Shown: positions 17,930 to 26,903 of the stretch, piece by piece | How the letters are laid out: each line of letters starts with the position of its first letter | How positions within the stretch are numbered: position 1 is the first letter of the stretch | IMG/VR virus record: IMGVR_UViG_3300024256_001036 | Coordinates: 1 to 27,992 of that record | Direction: 5' to 3' (one strand) | DNA from: a virus | DNA length: 27,992 bases | Program-made: the position numbers and the translations under genes | Notes under the pieces: generated by a model | Seen by the model: the letters and a program-made list of their open reading frames with translations, nothing else | Databases searched by the model: none | Told to the model about the DNA's origin: nothing

Positions 17930-18820
17930 TTATTTCCTCGCTATTTTATAGTTATTGTTAAATCATTCTATCGTTTCTTTTAGACCATCTTCGATTGATG
18001 TAAATTTGAAGTTAGGTAAATATGACATTAATTTTTTATTACTAGATGGCTTTCTATATTGTCCATCTGACTTCGTTTTATCAAATATAATATTACCATC
18101 GAATTTCATATATTTAGCAATTAATAAAGCAATGTCTTTTATACTAATTTCTTCTGATGTTGAAAAAATTATAGGTTCTTCTTCGTTATAGTTTTCTAAC
18201 GCTCACATTGTTAATATAGCAATATCTTTTGTAAAAATAAATTCTCGTAAAGGTTTTCCGCTGCCTCAAATTATAAAATCTGTGTTATTCTTTTTTGCTA
18301 AATAACATTTATGGATTAAAGAAGGAATAACATGGCCGTTTTCTAAATTAAAATTATCGTTTGGACCATATATATTTGTTGGTATAACGTTCACGATATT
18401 CATTCCATATTGTTCTCTATAAGCTCTTGCTTGTACATCTAACATTCTTTTTGCATAAGCATACGGATAATTTGAAGTATGAGGTTCGCCGGTGTGAATT
18501 TGATCTTCTGTTAACGGATAAATAGGATTATCGGGAAAAACGCAAGTTGACAAGAATGAAACAACTTTTTTAACTCCGGTTTGACGCGCGGCTTCAATAA
18601 CATTTGTGTTTATCATAATATTATCAAAAAAGAATTCGCCCTTATAATTCATATTTCCACCTAAACCACCAACTCTGCCGGCTGTATGAATTATTTCAGT
18701 GGGTTGTATCTCTTTAAATAATACCAAAGTCTGTTGAAATTCACGAAGGTCTATGTCTTGCGTAGAAATTCTTTTTCCACTTAAGGCTGTTGCAACTAAA
18801 CCATTTCCAGTTATTAGCAT
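17930..18820 (-). CDS. fcl: GDP-L-fucose synthase-like epimerase/reductase (Fcl or ColC)
   Basis: 296 residues. NAD(P) site TGNGLVATAL, then VGGLGGNMNY, FLSTCVFPD (Ser91, Cys93), the Y-x-x-x-K pair Tyr120/Lys124 in YAYAKRM, NIYGPNDNF, and W-GSGKPLREFIF. These are the hallmarks of GDP-4-keto-6-deoxymannose 3,5-epimerase/4-reductase (GDP-fucose synthase). ColC of the colitose pathway is a close relative that acts on the 3-deoxy intermediate and needs only C5 epimerisation, so the neighbour ColD-like gene makes ColC an equal candidate. All three Trp are TGA (II-W-GSG, TM-W-ALE, IE-W-FNN), so the standard code stops it at 18266. Start ATG 18820 behind GGGAGAA; downstream it abuts gmd. Confidence 0.9.
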
Positions 18821-18821
18821 T

Positions 18822-19982
18822 TTATTCTCCCTTACTATTATTAATAATATTACATATAAACTTTACTTCTTCTGTCGTTATTTCATGATTGTTTGGCAAA
18901 TATATACCAAGTTTATCTACTATATCTGCGTATTGGAATTCCTGAGCTCCATATAAATTTGATCAGAATGGTTGTTTACCAATGTTGCCGGCAATTAACG
19001 GACGAGTTTCTATATTATTTTTCTTTAAATTATTAATTATATTTTTTATATTACGTGAAATAACCGGGTATGCAAAATTAGAAATAAATATATTTTCATC
19101 TTCTGAAATTTTGCACATATTATGATCTATATATTTTTTATATAAATTATAATTTTTATTCCTAATTTTTGATATTTCATCTATTTTTTTTATTTGTTCT
19201 ATACCAATATATGCTTGTAGATCTGTGGCTCGAAGATTGAAGCCGGGATAAACAAAAGTATATTGCTTTTTAAAATCATCAATATTATAATTTTCTAGCC
19301 AATCATTTTGAGTTTGTTCATTTACATCTCTAACCCAGCCATGACTTCGTATTGATTGTAAAATATTATACAATTCTTTATTATTTGTACAAACCATGCC
19401 GCCTTCGATAGTTGAAATATGATGTCCAAAATAAAACGAGAAAGAGCTCATTAGACCAAACGATCCAGTTTTTTTCCCATAATATTCAGATCCTACGCTT
19501 TCACATGAATCTTCTAAGATAATAACTTTATATTTTTCGCATAAGGCTTTTATTTCGTTCATTTTATTTGGTATGCCTAAAACATGAACTAACATAATTG
19601 CAGCTGGGGATTCTTTTATAAAAAGAGTTTCTAAGTCTTCTATATCTAATCCCAATGTTTCTTTATCGCATTCGCATAGAATTGGCTTTAATCCTAATTG
19701 AATTATTGGAGAAACCGTTGTTACTCATGAAATACTTGGGACAATAATTTTATTATTTTTCATTTTCTTAGATAGTAAAAGAGAATATATTATAGCTAAA
19801 TTGGCTGAGGATCCAGAATTTACAAAAACCGAATATTTTACTCCTAATCATTTCGATCATTCATCTTCGAACTGTTTTGTTAATTCGCCCTTCGTGAGGC
19901 GCGGATACGTTTTTATTCAATCGCTTAGTAAGTCTAATTCAACTTTACTAATAGTATCTCTAACTAATGGGATTTTATTCAT
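18822..19982 (-). CDS. colD: ColD-like PLP dehydratase (GDP-4-keto-6-deoxymannose 3-dehydratase)
   Basis: 386 residues, matching E. coli ColD (388). DegT/DnrJ/EryC1 fold: FVNSGSSANLA (PLP phosphate), IIVPSIS-W-VTT, LEDSCESVG (Asp to the pyridine N), then SFYFGHHISTIEGGM. Where aminotransferases have the Schiff-base Lys, this protein has His; the two His are residues 187 and 188, and ColD's catalytic base is His188 as I recall. SHGWVRD, YPGFNLRATDLQAYIGIEQIKKI and ETRPLIAGNI also align with ColD. It should remove the 3-hydroxyl to give a 3,6-dideoxy-4-keto sugar, not transfer an amino group. RfbH (CDP-sugar, iron-sulfur) also has His but is longer. Five Trp TGA, two TGG. ATG 19982 behind AGAGG. 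Confidence 0.85.
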
Positions 19983-20776
19983 TTTGCCTCTTTTTCTTCT
20001 TTTAATAATTTTAATTCTTCAATTGTGTCAGTTAATAATAAATTATACATACATTCTTTATGTTCTAAATAAAAAATATTATTTTGTTCATTTAAATTAT
20101 TTGGCATCTCTTTTACGAAATCTTCATAATTTAGATCAAAAGCTTTATATAAAGATCTAATAAAATCGTTGACGAAAGTGAGTCTTGCTGAACCAATAAT
20201 AGCATTTTGCTGTAGTGAAATAGATTGATTCACAATAAATTTTGGGTGTATTAAGTCCCTATAAAAATACGTGTTTCCTAATTCAATTTTTTTTAAATTA
20301 ATAATTGAGTCAAAAACTTTTGCAAACAAAAAGCCATTTTTTCTATAGATTGAATTAAAATTACTTAAATAATGTATAATTATATTTGAATATTGAGCTT
20401 TGTGTGTTAAAAGATAATCTGTTATATGCCTTTTTGATATAACATAATTTGACATAGTATGTTTAAATGGAGTATTAATGTTTATTGGTCCATTTTTTTT
20501 ATTTCATAACTCTATTGTTGAATAAAATATTATTTGTCTACTTCTTTCTTTGAAGAAATTTATAAATTTTAATGTATAATCATAATTTACTTTCATAAAA
20601 TCATTTAATGTTAGACTTCTATTAAAAGTTCTTTGCTCAGCAAAACAAATATAAACTCTATCAAAATTTCTAAGCTTAAAATTCTCAAAATCTATATTTC
20701 TTGCTGATATTTTTTCATATGTATTATCGAAATAATAAGCTAGCTGAGATGTATTTCCAATAATTAAGTTTTTCAT
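19964..20776 (-). CDS. Short-chain dehydrogenase/epimerase-like protein
   Basis: 270 residues. Under the standard code it splits in two; TGA 20504-20506 gives STIEL-W-NKKN, and TGA 19979-19981 (a stop in the standard code) extends the end by W-I-K-S-H to TAG 19964-19966, overlapping colD by 19 bases. A Rossmann start (MKNLIIGNTSQLAYYF, glycine pattern degenerate), IIFYSTIEL (Ser/Thr site) and YVISK (Y-x-x-x-K) place it in the extended SDR group of sugar-nucleotide enzymes. Probably it modifies a nucleotide sugar of this pathway; substrate unknown. Start ATG follows the upstream TAA directly, with no ribosome site, so it is likely coupled. Confidence 0.7.
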
Positions 20777-21112
20777 TTATTTATATAATTTGACAGAATC
20801 TTCAATTAATGACTTGCCACTAATAATCGCAGCTTCAAGCATTTTATTTATCGCTTCAATATATTTTGGCCTTTTTTGTTTAAAACATATATCAATTTTC
20901 CTTTTAAGAGCTGCGACCTCGGAATCCGAATTGGATGTGGAAATTGCATCTTCTAAATATCACATTCTACAATGCAGAATACATAATTTTTCAATAACCT
21001 CACCAATGTTATCGGTTTCAATTAAATTATTTGGTAATTCTACGCTTTTATCGCGACTTAATATTTTTTTTGTGGTTTCTTTAATAATTTTTTCTATATT
21101 TATTGCTATCAT
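20777..21112 (-). CDS. DUF4254-like protein
   Basis: 111 residues, hidden by one TGA. ATG 21112 behind AAAGGAAAG. The segment LHCRM-W-YLEDAISTSNSDSEVAALKRKIDICFKQKRPKYIEAINKML matches my memory of DUF4254 (N-x-x-x-W-h-x-E-D...KR-x-ID-x-x-N-x-x-R-x-x-x-I-x-x-I-D), where the invariant Trp is here TGA. The family is all-helical, of unknown function, and is often encoded next to heptosyltransferase-type glycosyltransferases, as it is here. Confidence 0.6.
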
Positions 21113-21133
21113 TATTACTTTCCTTTATTTTTA

Positions 21134-21985
21134 TTATAAAATATTTTTTCTTATTAAACTAATAATATTATTTTCAATGAAGTTATTAGACCAAATCTGG
21201 GTTGCAAGTGAATCTTCAAATCATATTCCTTCGTGCTTTCTATTTGTAAAGCTTATATATTTTTTATTTTTAGATAATAAGTTCTCTTTTATATGAGTAA
21301 AGCAATATGGGCCGCTAGCGCGACCAATAATTATATCGCAAAAAGTAGATAAATAACTTATTTTTAATAATTCGTTTTCCGAATCATTTATAATTGAAGA
21401 TGTATGCATAATATTTTCATTTAAATTTGAATTATTTGTTATAATAAATAAATAATTAAATTTATCAAAATCTTTATTTAATTGAAGAATTATTGGGTCA
21501 AAGTTAAAATTAATAGACTGGCCTGATTGCACTGCGCCATTACATATCAAAATTATTTTTTTATATTTCCGCTTTAGTCGTGTCATTTCTTGTTTAATAT
21601 TTTCAACAGTCAATTGTTGAAAATATATTACTGGCAACAAATCATTGTTTATAATATTTGTTGTATCAATATTTAATTTATTAAATATTTGCATTGCTAT
21701 TTTTTTATGATTTTCGAAAGTACATCCGCGCCAATCAAGGAAGCTATAAAAATTTTTCCCGATTCAAGTATTGATAATGTTGTCATTTCAATAGTCTAAT
21801 TCTTTGCTTCATAAAACAGATTTGCCGGCGTAATTACATGCTTCTAAATCATTCAATAAATTTTGTTTATTGTTATGATGATATTCGATCTTGAATTGTT
21901 CTTTTTCTAAAATATTTAAAATCATTCTAGAATAAAAAACATCTCCGTTATGAAAATTATTAAATAATTTTATTGATTTGTTCAT
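21134..21985 (-). CDS. Putative GT-B glycosyltransferase (GT9-like)
   Basis: 283 residues, ATG 21985 without a clear ribosome site, stop TAA 21134-21136; four TGA and two TGG Trp. N-terminal MNKSIKLFNNFHNGDVFYSRMILNIL resembles the heptosyltransferase start (G-D-x-x-x-x-R/x). The second half, KKIILICNGAVQSGQS, FNYLFIITNNSN and the ending LKISYLSTFCDIIIGRASGPYCF, follows the GT-B pattern of a nucleotide-binding C-terminal domain with a final 'd-IIG-x-x-SGP' site, as in ADP-heptose type enzymes. The DUF4254-like neighbour supports this. The exact sugar and family are uncertain. Confidence 0.6.
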
Positions 21986-22020
21986 TAATTGGGTTCCGTT
22001 TTTTTATAAATTCTTCTAAT

Positions 22021-22839
22021 TTACTTAGTATTTATTTCTCAATTAATCTGTTTTATATTTTTCACCATTCAATCTTCACCATTCATATATTGAAGTGCTG
22101 TTTTTAAATTTCTTTCGATATAAGGTATCATATTAAAGTAGACATCTTTATTTATTTTATTTAAAATTAAATCTAATTCTGTAAAATTTTTAAAATCTAA
22201 GATTCCGTTTTTATCAAAAAAATCTCCAATATTTTTACAGCCTCAATAGATAGGTATCGTACCTGTTGCAAAACAATCTAATATTTTTTCTGTAAAATAA
22301 TTTTTTACAGAAGAATTTTCTACAACTATCTGAAACATGTAATCTATACATACATCTTCTTTTTTGTCAAAGTTGTTTATACCTTTACCAAAAGCTTCGA
22401 TATAATTATATTTTTTTATTATTTGATGTCTTAGTTTATGACCGAATGTTCATTTTTTATATGATACAACAATATTTACTAATTTATTTTTTTCATATAT
22501 TTTATGATTTTTTTCTTTAATTCATGTTCTTCCATACGGACAGAAAACAGAATTACTAACGTTTTTAAGTAAATAGTCATCAAATGTAAAAATATAATCA
22601 AATTCTTTAGATAAAGTTTCTATTGTTTGATATATGTTTGGTTTAATCGCTCGAGGTTCATTTAATAATGCTATTTTAATTTTACTATCGCATATAGAGA
22701 CTTCTGTTATAGAATCATCAACAAAAAAGGTGATTCCATCTCATTTTTTCTTTTTTAATACAGGAATCGTATACTTTGATCTATTGGCTAGATCGTCTGG
22801 TGGTATATAATTTTGATCAAATATATTAATTAATTGCAT
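22021..22839 (-). CDS. Glycosyltransferase family 10 (fucosyltransferase-like)
   Basis: 272 residues, entirely hidden by the standard code: six Trp, all TGA. ATG 22839 (MQLINIFDQN) lies within the end of the GT2 gene (14-base overlap); stop TAA 22021-22023. The GT10 donor-site motif is clear: YMFQIVVENSSVKNYFTEKILDCFATGTIPIY-W-GC, matching the family's F-x-x-x-x-EN-x-x-x-x-Y-x-TEK-x-x-d-x-x-x-x-G-x-x-P-i-Y-x-G, followed by F-x-x-x-N-G-I-L-D-F. These enzymes use GDP-fucose, and family members can use related 6-deoxy GDP sugars. With gmd, fcl-like and colD-like genes beside it, the donor is likely GDP-fucose or GDP-colitose. Confidence 0.85.
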
Positions 22840-23542
22840 ATTTTTCTCATATTTTTTCAATTTCTAAATTTAATATGTTAGCGGAGGAATCACTCGTACT
22901 TACGCCGTTAGGATTATGATAATAAAGACATAATGGTTCTTTAATCATATATAACTTTGAAATATTGTGTATTGCTATTCACATATCTCAATCTGCACTT
23001 ATTGGGAAATTTTCTCCATCAAAATATCCGCAAATATTATGTAATTCTTTACGCCACATTGGGTCTGGTCCACACTGACTTTTTTTAAACCAATTTATGT
23101 CTTCGGGCGGCAAGCGGCGGCTCATCCCAATCATTCCTTGTGGATTATAAATGGTATCATTTTCGATAGTTGTAACATTTAATCAATTATATACTAAACC
23201 TATATCAGACTTTTTTTTAAGAATGATATATTTTTTTTCGTTTGCTTTTGGATATCTACGATCATCAATATTTCAATTTGTAACAATCTTAGTTGTTGAT
23301 TTTTTTATGCCTTCGTTCCAAGCATTATAAACGCCTTTGCCGGTTTCTTGATAAAAAAATATGTTATCTAGATGAGTATATTTATCAAATATTTTATGTC
23401 ATTTTGTATATATAATTATATGTTCCGTTCATCTAAACATTGTTTGTTTTTGGATATTTTGAAATCATCCTTCGATGGAATTTAAATATTTTTCTAGCGA
23501 ACCAATAGATCCTATGACCGATAAGTGGTAGTTTTTATTCAT
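22826..23542 (-). CDS. Glycosyltransferase family 2
   Basis: 238 residues, hidden by the standard code (eight TGA, three TGG Trp). ATG 23542 behind TGGAGAAAAG, overlapping the GT7 stop; TAA 22826-22828. GT-A fold with YHLSVIGS at the start, KGVYNA-W-NEGIKKSTTKIVTN-W-NIDDRR (the G-x-x-x-A-x-N-x-G helix and the D-x-D-like metal site), GLVYN-W, then FPISAD-W-DM-W-IAIHNISKLYMIKEPLCLYYHNPNGVS, typical of GT2 enzymes with the E/D-D-W-D acceptor-base region. Donor and acceptor cannot be told. It lies between the GT7 and GT10 genes in one overlapping array. Confidence 0.88.
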
Positions 23543-24317
23543 AACTTTTCTCCACTTCAATAGTAATTTTTGTAAATAATTTAAAGATTTTAGTTTCTAT
23601 TAAACTATACTGATCTTTCAGTTCATTGTAACCGTTATCATTCGTATTGGTTATCTTGGTTGTCTCCAACTCTTGTTGATTTTTAAATATCATATCGTTA
23701 GTTGATTTATCAAATTTTTGGTGAGGTATTGATCTAACAAACCCTGCACCTTGTCTGTCTCATGATAACCCACTCTTTTTAACTCTTTCTAGCAAATCAT
23801 CATCTTCAAACCCTCAACCTCAAAACTGATTGCTGAAGCCGTTTATTTGTTTAAAGTTCTCGATGGACATTTTTACTATTCCACCGAAACCATTTTCTAA
23901 ATGCACCTTTTTGTCTATGCGTATTTTAGCATCTTTGATGTATTTCATAACATCGTCGTTGTCATTTTTTAAATAATTTACTAAAATATTGCTATTATCA
24001 TGCGACTCTATGTAATGGCTTATCAAATGTTTAGGTGTTTCGCTAAAAGAATAGTCTACAACATTGTCGCTTAAGGTTGTAGGAAGGAGATCAACATCAT
24101 GTAATACTACATAATCAAAAGAATCATCTAATAACTTCACACCGACGTTAAATAATAAACCTTTATTAAATGGTTTATCTTCTATTTGTTCTATAACAAA
24201 TATTTTAAAATTAATATTTTGATTATTTAAATATTTAGTTATATAGGGAGCAAACTTAATTAAATGCTTTGCTCTATTTCTATATGGAACTATTATTGCC
24301 AACTTATGCTTTATCAT
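23535..24317 (-). CDS. Glycosyltransferase family 7 (galactosyltransferase-like)
   Basis: 260 residues. ATG 24317 (MIKHKLAIIVPYRNR); an in-frame TTG two codons upstream is less likely. The beta-1,4-galactosyltransferase pattern is clear: IVPYRNRAKHL, FKIFVIEQ...PFNKGLLFNVG, VVLHDVDLLP (D-x-D), HLENGFGGIVKMS, and NGFSNQF-W-G-W-G-FEDDDLLER. In that invariant motif both Trp (166 and 168) are TGA, and standard translation would end at 23820 before it. A third Trp (LS-W-DRQ) is also TGA. About 75 residues with a helical tail follow. Animal and bacterial members transfer Gal, GalNAc or GlcNAc from UDP-sugars; the specific donor is unknown. Confidence 0.92.
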
Positions 24318-24337
24318 AAACAACTCACTTAATCTTA

Positions 24338-24358
24338 TTTAACTTATCTTAAGTTAAA
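24338..24358. repeat. 9-bp inverted repeat over the GT4 stop codon
   Basis: TTTAACTTA (24338-24346) and TAAGTTAAA (24350-24358) flank TCT. It covers the end of the GT4 gene. No U-run follows on the minus strand, so it is not a classic terminator for that gene; as a 3' mRNA stem it could matter, or be chance in A+T-rich DNA. Confidence 0.5.
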
Positions 24359-25448
24359 TATTTTTATTGTAAAAACTTAATAATTCTTTTGAGAAATTTG
24401 ATTTTGTATATTCGTTTTCAAAACCTTTATTATAATCAAATTCATTATTCATTGCTTTTTCAATAGCATTTACCCAATAATAAGGGTTGCTTAAATCACC
24501 TTCAATAGGAATATAAGCGTCTGAGTTTAATAAATATTCCTCTGATCCTAAACCTGCATTACCAACGACTTGGCATCCGCACATTAACGCTTCTAGCGCC
24601 GGTAATCCGAATCCTTCACCATCTGTCATATTTAAAAAGATTTTACTTTCTTTTAAAATATCAGCGACTTCTTCTGGAGTCTTATTTGCAATTACAGCAA
24701 CTTCCCATCCATTTAACTTACCCATAGCTTGGGCGAGCGAAATAGCTTGATAGTATTTAATATCCACTCCTTTTCGGGGCATGAAAGCAATTCTATTTTT
24801 CTTTTCTTTCGGCTTAGAAACGGTTTTAATATCTAAATCGCCGTCTTCCGTCTCAATAACTTCTTCTATTTCTTCTATTCCAAAATCAGTATTGAACAAA
24901 GTTGTTTCTACATAATTAGGAATCTTAAAAATATTTTTTCTATCAAAAGGATTTGTTGTGTTTAAATCTTCAATAAATTGAGTTACCTTATCGCTTACTG
25001 TCATGATCTTATCGATTTCTAATGCATTAAATGGCACGACCTGCTTAAAGGAATTAAGCATTGACGGAATTATATAAGACCAACCTTGTGCAAATAAAAC
25101 TTTCTTTGAAGTAACTTCAAATTGTTTAAACAGCTGGAAGAAATTCATGAAGCCTTCGGGAATAACGATAACATCGTCGCTTGCAAAATTATGAATTTTT
25201 TCTACGGGCCTTCCTTCTTCGAACTTAAACATATTATCTAGATAATAAAAATTTAAATATTTAATGTCTTTGCCGAACTTCTTATTAATCTTTCCGAATT
25301 CTTTTTGAAGATGTACAATATATGCATTATGACCATTTTTATTTAATTCAATAACGTGATCATAAATAACATTAATTCCTCCCGATGCCTCTTTCATATC
25401 CGGGCAAAGATAATAGATCTTATTTAATGGTTTAAAAGCTTTATTCAT
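24354..25448 (-). CDS. Glycosyltransferase family 4 (GT-B, retaining)
   Basis: 364 residues. I choose ATG 25448 (MNKAFKPLNKIYYLCP) behind GAGGAAAAAT; an in-frame start nine codons upstream would overlap the previous gene. N-terminal acceptor domain with EASGGINVIYDHV (the G-G-x-x glycine loop), a C-terminal donor domain with IAFMPRKG, VADILKESKIFLNMT and DGEGFGLPALEALMCGCQVVGN, where the E-x7-E of retaining GT4 enzymes is replaced by an EGFGLP-x-x-E arrangement typical of the group. The acidic insert IEEIEEVIETEDGDLD near 200 is unusual. Its three Trp are all TGG, unlike the GT genes beside it, which suggests a different history or constraint. Confidence 0.9.
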   Translation of the reverse strand: MNKAFKPLNKIYYLCPDMKEASGGINVIYDHVIELNKNGHNAYIVHLQKEFGKINKKFGKDIKYLNFYYLDNMFKFEEGRPVEKIHNFASDDVIVIPEGFMNFFQLFKQFEVTSKKVLFAQGWSYIIPSMLNSFKQVVPFNALEIDKIMTVSDKVTQFIEDLNTTNPFDRKNIFKIPNYVETTLFNTDFGIEEIEEVIETEDGDLDIKTVSKPKEKKNRIAFMPRKGVDIKYYQAISLAQAMGKLNGWEVAVIANKTPEEVADILKESKIFLNMTDGEGFGLPALEALMCGCQVVGNAGLGSEEYLLNSDAYIPIEGDLSNPYYWVNAIEKAMNNEFDYNKGFENEYTKSNFSKELLSFYNKNI

Positions 25449-25449
25449 A

Positions 25450-26301
25450 TTATTTTTCCTCTTTATTATCAACAATTTCGTCTTCTGTAAATGTAACTGA
25501 TCCGTCTGTATTCTCGGAAGCTAATGCTAATGCATCAACAATGTCTTCTTCTTTCTTGCCAGCCTTCTTCATTGCTTCTATGTCTAGCCATTGCACAACT
25601 GAAATTTCGCTTGGATTGTAACCTTCTTTCTTCATCGCCTTCGCAATGGGAATAATTTCGTCCGTGACCAGCTTTCCGATATGAAACATAGCAATATTTT
25701 GACCATCTTCGCCCTGTTGTCTTAATACGGCCTTATTAAAGTCCATGGCTCCAATAATACTATGGGTTAAGAATAATTCATCAGGAATGATTTGATCGAT
25801 ATGTTTAGGGAAGTCGTCTAACCTATAAAATACTGTGCTGTTCTTTTCGTCATCAGCTTTCTTAATATCTTTAATTTCTAATTTTGATAGTAATCAGCCG
25901 CAACGTTTCTTGTTATTTTTATATTCATTCCAATGGGCTTGGATATGATTTGGTAATCAGAAGATTGGTGCTATGGATTTAAACGTACTTAGTTCGCCAT
26001 ATTCTCCATTAGCACAATTATCTGTGTAATTACGTACTTTATTAAAGCTATTATCATCTGAGAAGAAATATTTTAATTCGACTTGATCATTTCAAACATC
26101 AAATCTAGATTTAATACTTTCTGTATCTTCATACATATCCCGCATCTCTTCGCAAATTTGTGGCGTCGTGATTGTAACAACTTCAATTGATAAAGTTTTA
26201 TCAATTTTTTGAGAAGCTATATTTCCAATTTGTTCTAAATATTGGTTTATATCTGTGAAATGATCGCAACCCACAAATACTGTGACAGTGTTTTTTAACA
26301 T
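25450..26301 (-). CDS. Unknown 283-aa protein upstream of the GT4 gene
   Basis: The standard code splits it; three TGA (26092-26094 in FDV-W-NDQ, IF-W-LPN, CG-W-LLS) join the parts, with two TGG. ATG 26301 behind AAGGAAAAAT; TAA ends one base before the GT4 start. The N-terminus NTVTVFVGCDHFTDINQYLEQIGNIA and SIEVVTITTPQ look like the first strands of a nucleotide-sugar or Rossmann fold. The middle holds FSDDNSFNKVRNYTDN and STFKSIAPIF-W-LPNHIQAH; the C-terminal 110 residues are charged and end in an acidic tail (TFTEDEIVDNKEEK). I do not recognise a family. A glycosyltransferase partner role is only suggested by position. Confidence 0.75.
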
Positions 26302-26333
26302 ATTTTTCCTTATTCTTATGTAACATTAAATAA

Positions 26334-26406
26334 TAGCGGTGGTCAGATTCGAACTGACGATTCTTAGATTATGAGTCTAAACGGATAACCACTTCCACAC
26401 ACCGCA
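26334..26406 (-). tRNA. tRNA with CAU anticodon (Met or lysidine-type Ile)
   Basis: A 73-base cloverleaf folds on the minus strand: acceptor 7 positions, D-stem of 4 with an 8-base loop holding A14, G18, G19 and A21, anticodon stem TTAGA/TCTAA with loop CTCATAA (anticodon CAU, U33 and A37 present), 5-base variable loop, T-stem GTCAG/CTGAC with loop TTCGAAT, discriminator A, no encoded CCA. Position 1-72 is a U-U mismatch. That resembles initiator tRNA, but the three G-C pairs of an initiator anticodon stem are missing. It lies between two genes, 10 bases past the stop at 26416. Confidence 0.9.
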
Positions 26407-26415
26407 ATAAATTTC

Positions 26416-26886
26416 TTAAAATTCTTCTAATAATCAATTATTATCTTCTTTATATATACAACCAAGCTTCTGAATTTGATAATTTGCTAAATATTTTCTA
26501 TCTTTATTTGTCCTATCTGCCTCTAGAACTAAAAGTCGATTTTGATAATTGCTTCAATCAATTTTATAAGTCGGATCGATTTCGCCAATTTCACTAAGAA
26601 TTACTCTATTTAAAGCGTTTATTGTAAAAAATGTATTAGATCTTGCTTTTCTATTTATAAACTTTGCTCGTAATTCCTGTATTTTCTCTCGCTCTTCTTC
26701 GCCGTCCGTTGCTATTATCTTAAAAGTAATAAATTTTGAAGTATATTTTGATATTTTTTCATAGATGAAAATATCTGATTTTAAAATAAAGGTTTGTTCA
26801 ATTTTTGTAGCGATTAATTTTATATCATTTATTGTAGTTTGGTTATTACAAAATATAATCATCGTTTTAATATTTTCTTCTCACAT
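26416..26886 (-). CDS. Hypothetical protein, 156 aa
   Basis: I choose ATG 26886 (M-W-EENIKTMIIFCNNQ), after AGAGGAA, in preference to the internal ATG 26862; all three Trp (residue 2, KID-W-SNYQN, DNN-W-LLEEF) are TGA, so the standard code ends it at 26554. Strand-helix pattern: MIIFCNNQTTINDIKLIATKIEQ, SDIFIYEKISKY, FITFKIIATDGEEE, then TFFTINALNRVILSEIG, followed by YQNRLLVLEADRTNKDRKYL. The gene follows the family A polymerase with a 17-base gap. No known family; no catalytic motif seen. Confidence 0.75.
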
Positions 26887-26903
26887 ATCACAGGGAATTC
26901 CTC

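Noticed and set aside
19801-20160. Plus-strand open frame of 119 codons, and other plus-strand frames such as 12095-12406 and 20790-21296
   Set aside because: They lie opposite well-supported minus-strand genes, have low-complexity hydrophobic translations typical of antisense A+T-rich DNA, and lack ribosome sites.
20778-20785. A third TATAAATA on the minus strand
   Set aside because: It is the coding end of the DUF4254-like gene (L-Y-K-stop) two bases before the next ATG, too close to be a promoter.
26185-26206. 10-bp inverted repeat with a 2-base centre followed by T-run on the plus strand
   Set aside because: It lies inside a coding region, no plus-strand gene precedes it, and such A/T-only repeats are expected by chance here.
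26334-26406. Suppressor tRNA for UGA
   Set aside because: The anticodon is CAU, not UCA; no UCA tRNA was found in the window.
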